Shown here one piece after another: positions 1-7,396 of a stretch of 64,000 nt of DNA. The stretch is taken from positions 682,001-746,000 of the forward strand of contig NZ_SGXC01000003.1 of NCBI RefSeq assembly GCF_004216695.1, written 5' to 3'. Both the position numbers and the translations under genes were made by a program. The stretch's first letter is position 1; every line of letters starts with the position of its first letter. Origin of the DNA: Pigmentiphaga kullae. Its GTDB lineage: Bacteria > Pseudomonadota > Gammaproteobacteria > Burkholderiales > Burkholderiaceae_B. Below the pieces are notes generated by a model. The model was not told the origin of the DNA. It worked only from the letters and a program-made list of their open reading frames with translations, and did no database searches.

Positions 1-1307
1 TCCTCGTCCAGCGATTGCGCGTAGACGTTGACGTGCCGGTAGTCATAGGGCCCCGAGTCGATCAGCGGCACCGCCAGTTGTCCCGGACGCGCGGCCGAAA
101 AGCCCGCGCCGGGTTCGTCCGACCATTGCATGGCCGTGCGCACCGCCAGCCGTTCTGGCAGCGACAAGTCGTCGCCCATGCCGATTTCCTCGCCATAGCG
201 CAGGATGGGCGTGCCCGGCAGGCAGAACAGCAGCGCATGCACCAGCGCCAGCCGCCGCTTGTCACCGCCCAGCATGGGGGGCAGCCGCCGCCGGATACCG
301 CGGTGATAGATGCGCATCTCGGGATCGGGCGCGAAGCAGTCCATGACTTCCCGGCGTTCGTCCTCGCTCAGGCGCTCCAGGTCCAGTTCATCGTGGTTGC
401 GCAGCCATAGCGCGTACTGCGCGCCTTCGGGCGGGTCGGGCTGTCCGGCCAGCGCCCGCAGCAGAGGTTCTGCCTTGCCGCGCGCCAGCGCCAGGTAAAG
501 GTAGTTGTTCAGCCAGAAGTTGAGCACCAGGGTCAGCCGGTCGCCCCTGCCGAAGTAGTCGACGTAGTGGCAGGGAGGCACGTCCACTTCTCCCAGCAGC
601 ACGGCGTCGGCGCGCCGGCGGGAGACGAAGCGGCGCATGTCGTCCAGCAGCCAGAAGCCGTCGTCGGTGGGGTCGGGGGAGCGCGCGCTGTCTATCATGT
701 GCGAGGCGGCGTCCACGCGGAAACCCGAGACGCCCAGCCGCAGCCAGAAGTCCATGATGCGTTCGACTTCGTGCCGCACCTCGGGATTGCCGAGATCGAG
801 GTCCGGCTCGTGCGAATAGAAAATGTGCTTGTAGTATTGGCCGGCCTGTTCGTCCCAGGTCCAGACGCTGTCCTCGACGGTGGGAAAGATCGGTTTCTCG
901 TCGGTGGGCTCGGGCGTGTCGGCCCAGACGTAGTAGCCGCGGTAGCGCGAGGTACGGTCGCGGCGGGCGGCCTGGAACCAGGGGTGGCGGTCGGAGGTGT
1001 GGTGCACCACCAGGTCGATGATCACGCGCAGCCCCAGTTCTTCGGCCTTGGCCATCAGCGCGACGAAGTCGGGCAGGGCGCCGAAGCGCGGGTCGACCGC
1101 CAGATGGTCGGTGACGTCGTAGCCGCCGTCGCGCATCGGCGAGGCATAGAAAGGCGTCAGCCACAGGCAGGTGACGCCCAGGCCGCGCAGGTATTCCAGC
1201 CTTTCCGATACGCCCGCCAGATCGCCCAGGCCGTCGCCGTTGGCGTCGCGGAACAGGCTGGGGTCGACCTGATAGATGATGGCGTTTCGATACCACAGCG
1301 GCACCAT
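1..1307 (-). CDS. GH13 trehalose synthase / maltose glucosyltransferase-like protein (partial)
   Basis: GH13 (alpha-amylase family) enzyme that probably interconverts maltose and trehalose. The last part of the gene lies beyond the left edge; about 435 codons are visible. The catalytic triad is intact: nucleophile D199 in GFRVDA, acid/base E240 in LLGEVD, and D306 in RNHDEL. The stretch after RNHDEL (APDPEMR, GIRRRLPP, EEIGMGDD, VRTAMQWS) follows the TreS pattern closely. ATG at 1307 lies 3 nt after the stop of the upstream GH13 gene, so the two are one operon on the minus strand. The C-terminal beta-sandwich (and any maltokinase fusion) cannot be judged because of the edge. A general alpha-amylase/alpha-glucosidase is the alternative. 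Confidence 0.8.
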   Translation of the reverse strand, partial: MVPLWYRNAIIYQVDPSLFRDANGDGLGDLAGVSERLEYLRGLGVTCLWLTPFYASPMRDGGYDVTDHLAVDPRFGALPDFVALMAKAEELGLRVIIDLVVHHTSDRHPWFQAARRDRTSRYRGYYVWADTPEPTDEKPIFPTVEDSVWTWDEQAGQYYKHIFYSHEPDLDLGNPEVRHEVERIMDFWLRLGVSGFRVDAASHMIDSARSPDPTDDGFWLLDDMRRFVSRRRADAVLLGEVDVPPCHYVDYFGRGDRLTLVLNFWLNNYLYLALARGKAEPLLRALAGQPDPPEGAQYALWLRNHDELDLERLSEDERREVMDCFAPDPEMRIYHRGIRRRLPPMLGGDKRRLALVHALLFCLPGTPILRYGEEIGMGDDLSLPERLAVRTAMQWSDEPGAGFSAARPGQLAVPLIDSGPYDYRHVNVYAQSLDE

Positions 1308-1310
1308 GTC

Positions 1311-2846
1311 TCAGTCCCCCGGTTCGAGCATCACGGCGTGGTCGCCGGCCAGTTCCCCGCCGAAGGCGGTGCCCGGCGCCTGGCCGTCGCTGCACAGCGC
1401 GATGCGCCAGTTTCCCGGTGGCGCGAAGCGCCGCGGCTGCGCGGCGAAGTTCACGCACACCAGGCGGACGTCGTCGCTCCGGCGGCGGCGAAAGGCCAGG
1501 ACCTCGGGCGGGGATTCTAGTTCTTCCCAGTCGCCCAGCCTGAGCGCGGGACTGGCCCGGCGCAGCGCCAGCGCCTGCCGATAGAGATGGAGGATGGAGC
1601 CCTGGTCGGCCCATTGCCGTTCAGCCGCCTGCCGCGCCGGATCCGGCGGGAAGGGCAGCCAGGGCGTGGCGCCGGTCCAGCCATGGGGCGGCGCCTCTTT
1701 CCAGGGAAGGGGCGCGCGGCAGCCGTCCCGTCCGCCCGGATCGACCTGCCGCCGCGGATCGATGCGGGCATCTTCCAGGCCCAGTTCCTCGCCCTGGAAC
1801 AGGAACGGGGTGCCGCGCAGCGACAGCAGCAGGATCGCGGCCGCGCGCGCCCGGCGCAGCGAGCCGTCGTAGCGGGTGCGATGGCGGACGTTGTCATGGT
1901 TGGACAGCACCCAGGTCGGCCAGGCGTCGGCCGGGCGCAGCAGGGCATCGACCTCGCGTATGCAGGTGCGGAAGACGACCGGATCCCAGGGCGCGTCCAG
2001 CGGCGGGAAGTTGAACGACATGTGCAGTTCGTCGCCGGCGCCGTAGTACTGGACGATGCTGGCGGTCGAACGGATGTTGACTTCGCCCACCAGGACGCGC
2101 TGGCCGGGATAGCTGTCCACCAGCCGGCGTATGCCGCGCAGTACCTCGTGGCTGTAGGGCTGGTCGTTGAAGTCCACCAGCGGTTCGCCGGCCAGGCAGC
2201 GCGGATGGTCGGAGAAGGTCGGGTCCTTGCCGATGCAGTGGGCCACGTCGATGCGAAAGCCATCGACGCCGCGATCCAGCCAGAAGCGCAGTACGCCGTG
2301 CATGGCTTCCACCACCTCGGGGTTGCGCCAGTTCAGATCGGGCTGCTGGGGCAGGAAGAAATGCAGGTAGTACTGGCCGGTCTGCTCGTCCCAGGTCCAG
2401 GCGCTGCCCGCGCCCAGCGCCGCCCGCCAATCGTTGGGTTCGTCGCGCCAGATATACCAGTCGCGCCGTGGGCTGGCCCGGGACGAGCGCGCATCCAGGA
2501 ACCAGGGGTGCCGGTCGGACGTATGGTTGGGCACGAAGTCCAGCAGCACGCGCAGGCCCCGTGCGTGGGCCTCGTCGATCAGCCGCTGCGCATCGTCCAG
2601 CGTGCCGAACAGCGGGTCGACGTCGCAATGGTCGCTGATATCGTAGCCCGCGTCCGCCATGGGCGAGCGGAATATCGGCGACACCCACACGGTATCGGCG
2701 CCCAGGTCGCGCACGTGGTCCAGGTGGGCGAGCATGCCGGGAATATCCCCCACGCCGTCGCCATTGGCGTCGGCGAACGAGCGGGGATAGATCTGGTACA
2801 CCACCGCGTTCTTCCACCAGGCTTCGTCCGAGCGTGTGCCATTCAT
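1311..2846 (-). CDS. GH13 alpha-glucosidase (oligo-1,6-glucosidase type)
   Basis: Cytoplasmic alpha-glucosidase of 511 aa hydrolysing terminal alpha-glucosidic bonds of malto- or isomalto-oligosaccharides, or trehalose-related sugars. The N-terminus (WWKNAVVYQIYPRSFADANGDGVGD) is typical of oligo-1,6-glucosidases. Catalytic residues are D200 (GFRIDVA), E254 (VGEVN) and D317 (SNHDN). The start at 2846 removes 19 residues of a longer open frame that do not resemble the family. It is the first gene of a two-gene operon with the TreS-like gene, which begins 3 nt after its stop. Exact substrate is not decidable from sequence. Confidence 0.88.
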   Translation of the reverse strand: MNGTRSDEAWWKNAVVYQIYPRSFADANGDGVGDIPGMLAHLDHVRDLGADTVWVSPIFRSPMADAGYDISDHCDVDPLFGTLDDAQRLIDEAHARGLRVLLDFVPNHTSDRHPWFLDARSSRASPRRDWYIWRDEPNDWRAALGAGSAWTWDEQTGQYYLHFFLPQQPDLNWRNPEVVEAMHGVLRFWLDRGVDGFRIDVAHCIGKDPTFSDHPRCLAGEPLVDFNDQPYSHEVLRGIRRLVDSYPGQRVLVGEVNIRSTASIVQYYGAGDELHMSFNFPPLDAPWDPVVFRTCIREVDALLRPADAWPTWVLSNHDNVRHRTRYDGSLRRARAAAILLLSLRGTPFLFQGEELGLEDARIDPRRQVDPGGRDGCRAPLPWKEAPPHGWTGATPWLPFPPDPARQAAERQWADQGSILHLYRQALALRRASPALRLGDWEELESPPEVLAFRRRRSDDVRLVCVNFAAQPRRFAPPGNWRIALCSDGQAPGTAFGGELAGDHAVMLEPGD

Positions 2847-3005
2847 GCGGATTGCCGGCCTTGTTCTTGTCGGGGCGGGCGGTCCAGCAAGTGATATTCC
2901 CAAGGGAAATCCGCAAGCCAGGTGGGTACGCTAGGCGGGGAACGGCGGTTGAACTTTCTCCGCCGTGGCATTGCCTCATGGGTGTACCGTCTGCAGGAGA
3001 CTTCT

Positions 3006-3266
3006 ATGTCGGAAGGCGCAGGAGAGCACTACAAGGGTTATTACATACGCACCGTGGCGCGTGCGGTCAATCATCCCCGCGACGGCATGACGTCGCTGTT
3101 CGAGGGAACCGCCACGGTATCGCTGGACCCGGGGTCGCAGTACCACCCCATCCCTCCCGACCAGCACCTGGGCGACGACCAGGTGTTCGGCACCGAGTTC
3201 GAAGCCCACCGCTACGCCGAGAAAGCCGCCAGGCGCTACATCGACAAGCTCGAAAAAGGAAAGTAG
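3006..3266 (+). CDS. hypothetical protein, 86 aa
   Basis: Small soluble protein starting MSEGAGEHYKGYYIRTVARAV, with no signal peptide or membrane segment. The start is supported by AGGAGA about 6 nt upstream; a longer in-frame start at 2922 lacks a good ribosome binding site. The C-terminal part is charged and helical (AEKAARRYIDKLEKGK). It stands alone between the GH13 operon (divergent) and the Gln-rich gene (convergent). No family recognised. Confidence 0.7.
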   Translation: MSEGAGEHYKGYYIRTVARAVNHPRDGMTSLFEGTATVSLDPGSQYHPIPPDQHLGDDQVFGTEFEAHRYAEKAARRYIDKLEKGK

Positions 3267-3367
3267 CGCCGTGGCCGGATGCGTCCGGCGCTTGCCCATC
3301 CCCGTTTTCCAGGACGCAGGCCAGGGCATGGACCCTGGCCTGCCGGAACGCTTGGTCCGAGCGTGTC

Positions 3368-3556
3368 TTACTGGCCGGATTTCTGTTGCTGCTGCCCGGG
3401 TTTTTGCTGCTGGCCGGTCTGTTGCCGTTGCTGCTGTTCCTGCTGCTGTTGTTCCTGACCGCGCTGCTGGCCTTGCTGCTGGCCTTGTTGCGGGTTCTGG
3501 GGGCGCTGGCCGCCTTGCGTCTGCTGGCCGGGGGACGGTTGCTTCTGTTGATTCAT
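3368..3556 (-). CDS. glutamine-rich low-complexity protein, 62 aa
   Basis: Thirty-three of 62 residues are Gln; Gly, Pro, Lys and Arg make up most of the rest, and there are no hydrophobic residues apart from the initiator Met. AAGGAG sits 7 nt before the ATG, which argues for real translation. Such a chain is predicted to be fully disordered. No function is known to me. The CAG-rich coding strand makes a poly-Leu frame on the other strand (about 3380-3540), which is a shadow. The gene lies at the edge of the AT-rich cspA upstream region. Confidence 0.6.
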   Translation of the reverse strand: MNQQKQPSPGQQTQGGQRPQNPQQGQQQGQQRGQEQQQQEQQQRQQTGQQQKPGQQQQKSGQ

Positions 3557-3911
3557 GAGCCTACTCCTTGATTATATGGATGCGGGCAAGGGCGCAAATG
3601 CCCGCTTGGCGGTGGGTGCGTGACGCCGCTTTGATTTATCCGCAATTCCTGTTCCGCAGTCGGCGGGCCACGTCGCGGATAATCGAGAAGGCCCTCGCAT
3701 GTAATTATTGGATGAGGCGCTTGTAAATTTTTCTCGGCCGCAAATGGATGGGGACATTTTTCCTGTAGGTATTTACCTCATGCGGGAAAACGATAGGTTT
3801 GAGGGATTGATTTCGTGAAATCTACGCGTTAACCCTGGAAAAATTAGTTGATTTTGTCCACTTTGTTGCCGATGTGCCGCGCTATTTCTGGGAATCCGGC
3901 GCGCAGGGGTC

Positions 3912-3937
3912 ATATCCCCGCATTTACGCAGGGATAT
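3912..3937. promoter_or_regulatory. inverted repeat upstream of cspA
   Basis: Arms ATATCCC and GGGATAT are separated by 12 nt and followed by an A/T-rich tract with TATATG and CATATAA. It lies about 75 bp upstream of the proposed cspA -35 box. It could be an operator; no regulator is assigned. Confidence 0.3.
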
Positions 3938-4011
3938 ATGGGTAAAGAAAAATTCATATAAGCCCCCCCATGCCCGGCAATATGCTTGTATCCGAACGAA
4001 ACGAAAACGAG

Positions 4012-4040
4012 TTGACTAAGCGCACGATGCGCCGCATAGT
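4012..4040 (+). promoter_or_regulatory. probable cspA promoter
   Basis: TTGACT (4012-4017), a 17-nt spacer, then CATAGT (4035-4040). A transcript starting near 4047 would carry a leader of about 126 nt, in line with the long structured leaders of cspA-type genes. Inferred from hexamers only. Confidence 0.4.
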
Positions 4041-4172
4041 CATTTTCGAGGTGTCAGGCTAGGGTTCTCTCGGTTGGGTCGGCAAGTCGGCTTTCCATTT
4101 GGGCACGCCCCGTTCTTGATCCCGGTTAAGTGATTATCGCGGTACGCACATATTCAAAGAAGGAAATGCATC

Positions 4173-4376
4173 ATGGCGACAGGCATCGTTAAATGGTTCA
4201 ACGACGACAAGGGGTACGGGTTCATCATGCCGGATGATGGGGGGAAGGACTTGTTCGCCCACTTCTCGGAAATCCAGGCTGAAGGCCGCAAGACGCTGTA
4301 TGAAAACCAGAAGGTGAGCTTTGAGGCCGTGCAGGGTCCGAAGGGCCCGCAGGCTTCCAAGATCCGTATCCTGTAA
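4173..4376 (+). CDS. cspA: cold-shock protein, CspA family
   Basis: A 67-aa single cold-shock (OB-fold) domain that binds single-stranded RNA/DNA and acts as an RNA chaperone in the cytoplasm. The RNA-binding motifs are visible: RNP1 in KGYGFI (residues 13-18) and RNP2 in DLFAHF. The length is normal for the family. AAGGAAA precedes the ATG, and an intrinsic terminator follows 20 nt after the stop, so it is monocistronic. Whether it is cold-induced cannot be read from the sequence; the long AT-rich leader suggests post-transcriptional control. Confidence 0.95.
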   Translation: MATGIVKWFNDDKGYGFIMPDDGGKDLFAHFSEIQAEGRKTLYENQKVSFEAVQGPKGPQASKIRIL

Positions 4377-4396
4377 GCCGTTCGTCCCGGCCTGAC

Positions 4397-4430
4397 AAAA
4401 CGCCCCTGCCATGCAGGGGCGTTTTGTTTT
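4397..4430 (+). terminator. intrinsic terminator of cspA
   Basis: A 9-bp stem CGCCCCTGC/GCAGGGGCG with a 3-nt loop, extended by AAAA/TTTT, then a T-rich tail. Confidence 0.9.
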
Positions 4431-4534
4431 GGGCGAAGGCCTCCGGCCGGCGGCAGGCAATAAAAAATCCCCGGAGGCCGCCTGGCCTGGGGATCGGTGC
4501 CGCGCCTTGGCTGGCGCGGGTGCTGAATGCGGGG

Positions 4535-4611
4535 TGGGGTGGCTGATGGGACTCGAACCCACGACAACCGGAATCACAATCCGGGACTCTACCAACTGAG
4601 CTACAGCCACC
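4535..4611 (-). tRNA. tRNA-His (GTG anticodon)
   Basis: Minus-strand cloverleaf of 77 nt. It begins with the extra G-1 typical of tRNA-His (GGTGGCTG), has the D-arm AGCTCAGTTGGTAGAG, the anticodon loop ATTGTGATT, the T-arm GTGGGTTCGAGTCCCAT, and ends with an encoded CCA. It decodes His codons CAC/CAU. Confidence 0.97.
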
Positions 4612-4696
4612 ACTTGCAGCGCCTGACCGGAAAGCCCGATCAAGCGAGACCGCTATTCTAGCGAATTTCTGGCGATTACGCGAATCGGCCCGGCCG

Positions 4697-4984
4697 CTAG
4701 CGTTCCAGCCTGACCTCGAAGTAGGCCGTGTCGGTTTCGCCCAGCGCCGCGAAGCCTTCCTGGGCCGCCTTGATGGCCGCGCGCTGCCAGCGCAGCGCCA
4801 GCGATCTGTCCTCTTCCGAGATCTCGTCCAGCGATTCCTCGGCCCAGCTCCAGGCCTTGTAGGCGGCGGCGAGGCCTTCGGTGCCGCCCAGCGCCTTTTC
4901 CAGCGTACGGGCGTAGCGGCGTTCGGCCTGGAGCCGCAGTTCCTCGGGCAGTTGGGGATAGTCTTGCAGGGTGACGGTATACAT
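4697..4984 (-). CDS. hypothetical protein with a LexA box at its promoter
   Basis: A 95-aa acidic, mostly helical protein (MYTVTLQDYPQLPEELRL...) rich in Glu and Ala, with no signal peptide or membrane segment. A GTG at 4996 would add four residues (MRKT); neither start has a strong ribosome binding site. A LexA-type operator lies 19 nt upstream of the ATG, so the gene is probably induced by DNA damage. No domain recognised. Regulation is inferred from the operator alone. Confidence 0.7.
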   Translation of the reverse strand: MYTVTLQDYPQLPEELRLQAERRYARTLEKALGGTEGLAAAYKAWSWAEESLDEISEEDRSLALRWQRAAIKAAQEGFAALGETDTAYFEVRLER

Positions 4985-5002
4985 GGTTTTTCGCACACGT
5001 TA

Positions 5003-5018
5003 CTGTATGTATATACAG
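5003..5018. promoter_or_regulatory. LexA (SOS) operator
   Basis: CTGTATGTATATACAG fits the beta/gamma-proteobacterial LexA consensus CTGT-N8-ACAG with perfect outer arms and an A/T-only core apart from one G. It lies between the 95-aa gene (minus, ATG at 4984) and the CBS-protein leader (plus), so it could control either or both. Confidence 0.75.
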
Positions 5019-5104
5019 TATCCGCCGAAAATCATGACGAAATCAAGAGGCTCGCGCAAGGGTCTCGTGGCCGCCACGGGAATGGGGGTTGCTCGCCCCT
5101 GGAT

Positions 5105-5129
5105 ACGCCGCATTCGCGGCGTTTTTTTT
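5105..5129 (+). terminator. intrinsic terminator or attenuator in front of the CBS gene
   Basis: A 7-bp stem ACGCCGC/GCGGCGT with an ATTC loop is followed by a T run. It ends at the AGGAGAG ribosome binding site of the CBS gene, leaving no room for a promoter between them. It must therefore either attenuate CBS transcription or end a short upstream transcript. Confidence 0.7.
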
Positions 5130-5142
5130 CAGGAGAGTAACC

Positions 5143-5574
5143 ATGCAGATCGCAGAAATCATGACCCGCGACGTCGCCTTCCTGTCGGCCGACGAACCCG
5201 TCCAGCGCGCGGCGCAATTGATGGCCGACCTGGACATCGGCTCGGTTCCCGTTTGCGATGGCCGCCGGCTGGTGGGCGTCGTGACGGACCGGGACATCGC
5301 GGTGCGCTGCACCGCGGCTGGCGCGCCGGTCTCGACACGGGTGAGGGAGGCCATGACGCCCCATGTGAGCTGGTGCTATGCCGACGAGGATGCCGAGACG
5401 GTCAAGGCCAAGATGCGGGACGAGCAGATACGCCGCCTGCCCATCCTGGGCACGAACAACGAACTGGTCGGGGTCGTCTCGCTTGGGGACCTGGCTACGC
5501 GGGCCGGGGGGACGGACGATGCGCTGGCGGGCATTTCGGAGCCCGCGCGTGCGTCGGGGGAGTTGTTTCGTTAG
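5143..5574 (+). CDS. CBS-domain pair protein
   Basis: A 143-aa cytoplasmic protein made of two tandem CBS domains (about residues 8-60 and 70-130), a module that binds adenine nucleotides and senses energy state. Motifs include MTRDVAFLSADEPVQRAAQLM, TDRDIAVR and the second repeat with RRLPILGTNNELVGVVSLGDLA. The start at 5143 has AGGAGAG at good spacing; an open-frame start at 5089 is inside the leader hairpin. Nothing else is fused, so the partner it regulates is unknown. A terminator-like hairpin sits immediately upstream. Confidence 0.88.
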   Translation: MQIAEIMTRDVAFLSADEPVQRAAQLMADLDIGSVPVCDGRRLVGVVTDRDIAVRCTAAGAPVSTRVREAMTPHVSWCYADEDAETVKAKMRDEQIRRLPILGTNNELVGVVSLGDLATRAGGTDDALAGISEPARASGELFR

Positions 5575-5577
5575 GCC

Positions 5578-5630
5578 GATGCCTGGCGGGGCCCCGGCCG
5601 GATGGCCCCGGCCGGATGGCCGGGGCCGGG
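5578..5630. other. GC hairpin between convergent CBS and KGG genes
   Basis: Repeats of GGCCCCGGCC/GGCCGGGGCC form a long GC stem without a T run between the convergent gene ends. It may act as a bidirectional, Rho-assisted stop; no direct evidence. Confidence 0.35.
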
Positions 5631-5634
5631 GGGA

Positions 5635-5889
5635 TCACGAGCTTCCGGGGCTCGTCTGCACCGCTTCCTCGCGGGAAGGGCTCTGGGCCTGGGCCTGCGA
5701 CTCCGCCGCGCGGCGCTGGCGGTGAGCGTGGCTCAGGGCGCCCGCGGCCCGGGCTTCCTCAGAATTGAATTCGTGCGCGTTACCCGACTGGTGGGCGGCA
5801 CGCCCCCCCTCGGCGGAAATGGCCCGCTGTTTCTGCGGATCCATGGCGGCAAAGCCCCGGGGGCGCTTCTGGCTCGTAAGCGTAGGCAT
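5635..5889 (-). CDS. KGG-domain stress-induced protein
   Basis: An 84-aa hydrophilic protein with the pattern RGFAAMD-KQRAISAEGGRAAH...NAHEFNSEEARAAG, the KGG repeat of GsiB/Con-10 type general-stress proteins. The tail is Ala/Gln/Ser-rich and predicted disordered. GGAG lies 6 nt upstream of the ATG. Family members accumulate under starvation, heat or desiccation; the molecular role is not established. Confidence 0.85.
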   Translation of the reverse strand: MPTLTSQKRPRGFAAMDPQKQRAISAEGGRAAHQSGNAHEFNSEEARAAGALSHAHRQRRAAESQAQAQSPSREEAVQTSPGSS

Positions 5890-6129
5890 GAAGTTCTCCA
5901 AGATAGGGAATGGTTCTGCTGACGAGCCCGCGGGGTCGCAATCCCCGTGCCAGCCTGCTTGGGCTGGGCAGTCCGGCGGTATCTGGCCCTGGCCCGGCCG
6001 GGCGTCGTGGGGGCGGGCAGGATTTACACGCAGTCCTGGTGATTTATGCATGCGGCCGCCGCAGGCATGCTGGGGGCCCGCCGGGTACGGCGCGTGCTGG
6101 AGCATGGTGTCGGAATACGGGAGACCCGC

Positions 6130-6621
6130 ATGCGGACCGTGGAAGAGATTACGCGCGCGATGCGTGAGCGCAAGCTGCTGCTGGTCACCGCCGAATCCTG
6201 CACGGCGGGCCTGATCGCGGCGATGCTGGCCGACGTGGAGGGGGCCGGCGCCTTGCTCGATTGCGCCTTCGTGGTGTATTCGCCCGATGCGAAGCGGCAT
6301 GCCCTGGGCGTTCCCGAGCGGATCCTGCGCAACTACAACCTGACCAGCGAACATGTGGCGCGCGCCATGGGCCGGGGCGCGCTGGCGCGCAGCCGGGCCA
6401 ATGTGGCGATCGCCAATACGGGCGTGGCGGACGGGGGTGGCGACGGTGTCGCGGCTGGCACCCAGTGCTATGCGTGGGTGTTCCGCGGGCAGGGCGGAGA
6501 AATCACGGTCTACAGCGAGACGCGCCGCTACGCGGGCGGACGCAATGCCGTCCGGGAGCAAGCGGCGCGGCATGCGCTGGAGCGCCTGCCGCATTATGCC
6601 GACCTTGCGGCGCGCGCCTAA
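6130..6621 (+). CDS. CinA C-terminal-domain protein (PncC-like amidohydrolase)
   Basis: A 163-aa protein of the single-domain CinA/PncC family, which deamidates nicotinamide mononucleotide. TAESCTAGLIAAML near residues 20-35 holds the catalytic Ser motif, and FVVYSPDAKRHALGV holds the Tyr/Lys pair. The later glycine motif is divergent: NTGVADGGGDG replaces the usual TGIAGPGGG pattern, so activity is less certain. Start 6130 is chosen because the upstream extension is not family-like. It may be a diverged paralogue of a canonical PncC. Confidence 0.75.
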   Translation: MRTVEEITRAMRERKLLLVTAESCTAGLIAAMLADVEGAGALLDCAFVVYSPDAKRHALGVPERILRNYNLTSEHVARAMGRGALARSRANVAIANTGVADGGGDGVAAGTQCYAWVFRGQGGEITVYSETRRYAGGRNAVREQAARHALERLPHYADLAARA

Positions 6622-6642
6622 GATGGCGCGGCCGCCACGGCA

Positions 6643-6879
6643 TCAGTGTTGCCCGGTCGTGTCGGACCCGGTTTCCTCGGTCTGGCACAGGGTGGCGATG
6701 ACGTTCTGCCAGCCTTTCTTGAACGAGGGGTGGGCCTCGTTCAGCGTGGGCTCCACCTGTTGTGCGATGGCCTGCATCACCTGGCGCAGTTGTTCGGCGT
6801 TCGGATGGGCCGAAATCAGCATGCTCACGACGTTCTGCAAGGCGGTGAGTTGTCCCTTCATGAATTCAGGGTCGGTCAC
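6643..6879 (-). CDS. hypothetical protein, 78 aa, GTG start
   Basis: Small cytoplasmic protein (VTDPEFMKGQLTALQNVVSML...) predicted to be all-helical, with a charged, disordered tail. The GTG at 6879 is supported by AAGGAG six nt upstream. Longer frames reach to 7029 but lack a ribosome binding site. It is convergent with the CinA-like gene (21 nt apart). No family recognised. Confidence 0.65.
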   Translation of the reverse strand: MTDPEFMKGQLTALQNVVSMLISAHPNAEQLRQVMQAIAQQVEPTLNEAHPSFKKGWQNVIATLCQTEETGSDTTGQH

Positions 6880-7076
6880 GTTGGCTCCTTCTACGGCTTG
6901 TTCTGGGGAATTTGCAAGGCTCGGATCGAGTCCAACCGGCATGTTAACGGTTCCCTGCCCAGGGTGTTTCAACAAGGGTTTTCGCCAACCTCGGGATAGG
7001 TAGATATCCCAGTATGGTGGCGCTGACATCGAGGCCCGGTTGGTCTACGATGGGCGCACGCTGGAGGGCCGTATTC

Positions 7077-7391
7077 ATGGCAACAATGGTGATTGATCGT
7101 AAGAAGCTGGTGTGTTTTGTCGTAGCGGCCACTGACCCGGCCGGCGAATCGCGTTGGTGCGCGCTCAACGAAGATCGTGAGTGGCTGACCAACCTGGGCG
7201 CCGAACCCGCGGCCGCGGCCGAAAAGGCCGGCGTCTATTGCTGCAACCCCAGCCCCGAAGTGCGGCGCGCCGCCGCTGAAGCCCTGGGGGTCGACCCCGG
7301 CGCCGAATTCGTCGTCCACCGATTGTTCCAATCGTCGGACAGCGACGAATGCGCCGAGGTTATCGCCCGCAAGGTGGCGCGGCTGCACTGA
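7077..7391 (+). CDS. hypothetical protein, 104 aa
   Basis: Starts MATMVIDRKKLVCFVVAATDPAGESRW with GGAGGG upstream of the ATG. Contains three Cys including an adjacent pair (VYCCNPSP) and a C-terminal helix. No signal peptide. It ends 5 nt before the convergent DUF6496 gene. No domain recognised. Confidence 0.7.
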   Translation: MATMVIDRKKLVCFVVAATDPAGESRWCALNEDREWLTNLGAEPAAAAEKAGVYCCNPSPEVRRAAAEALGVDPGAEFVVHRLFQSSDSDECAEVIARKVARLH

Positions 7392-7396
7392 TCCGC

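Larger units (their letters stand above)
3557..4172. other. 616-bp AT-rich intergenic region upstream of cspA
   Basis: No convincing gene. It is clearly richer in A+T than the coding DNA around it. It contains the leader and promoter of the Gln-rich gene (minus), a short palindrome AGGTATTTACCT near 3767, an inverted repeat at 3912-3937 and the likely cspA promoter at 4012-4040. A 61-codon minus-strand frame at 3572-3757 looks like chance. Confidence 0.6.

Noticed and set aside
3572-3757. 61-codon minus-strand frame upstream of the Gln-rich gene
   Set aside because: Codon use and composition do not look like a gene of this genome, and it lies in the AT-rich cspA control region. AGGA before its ATG is the only support.
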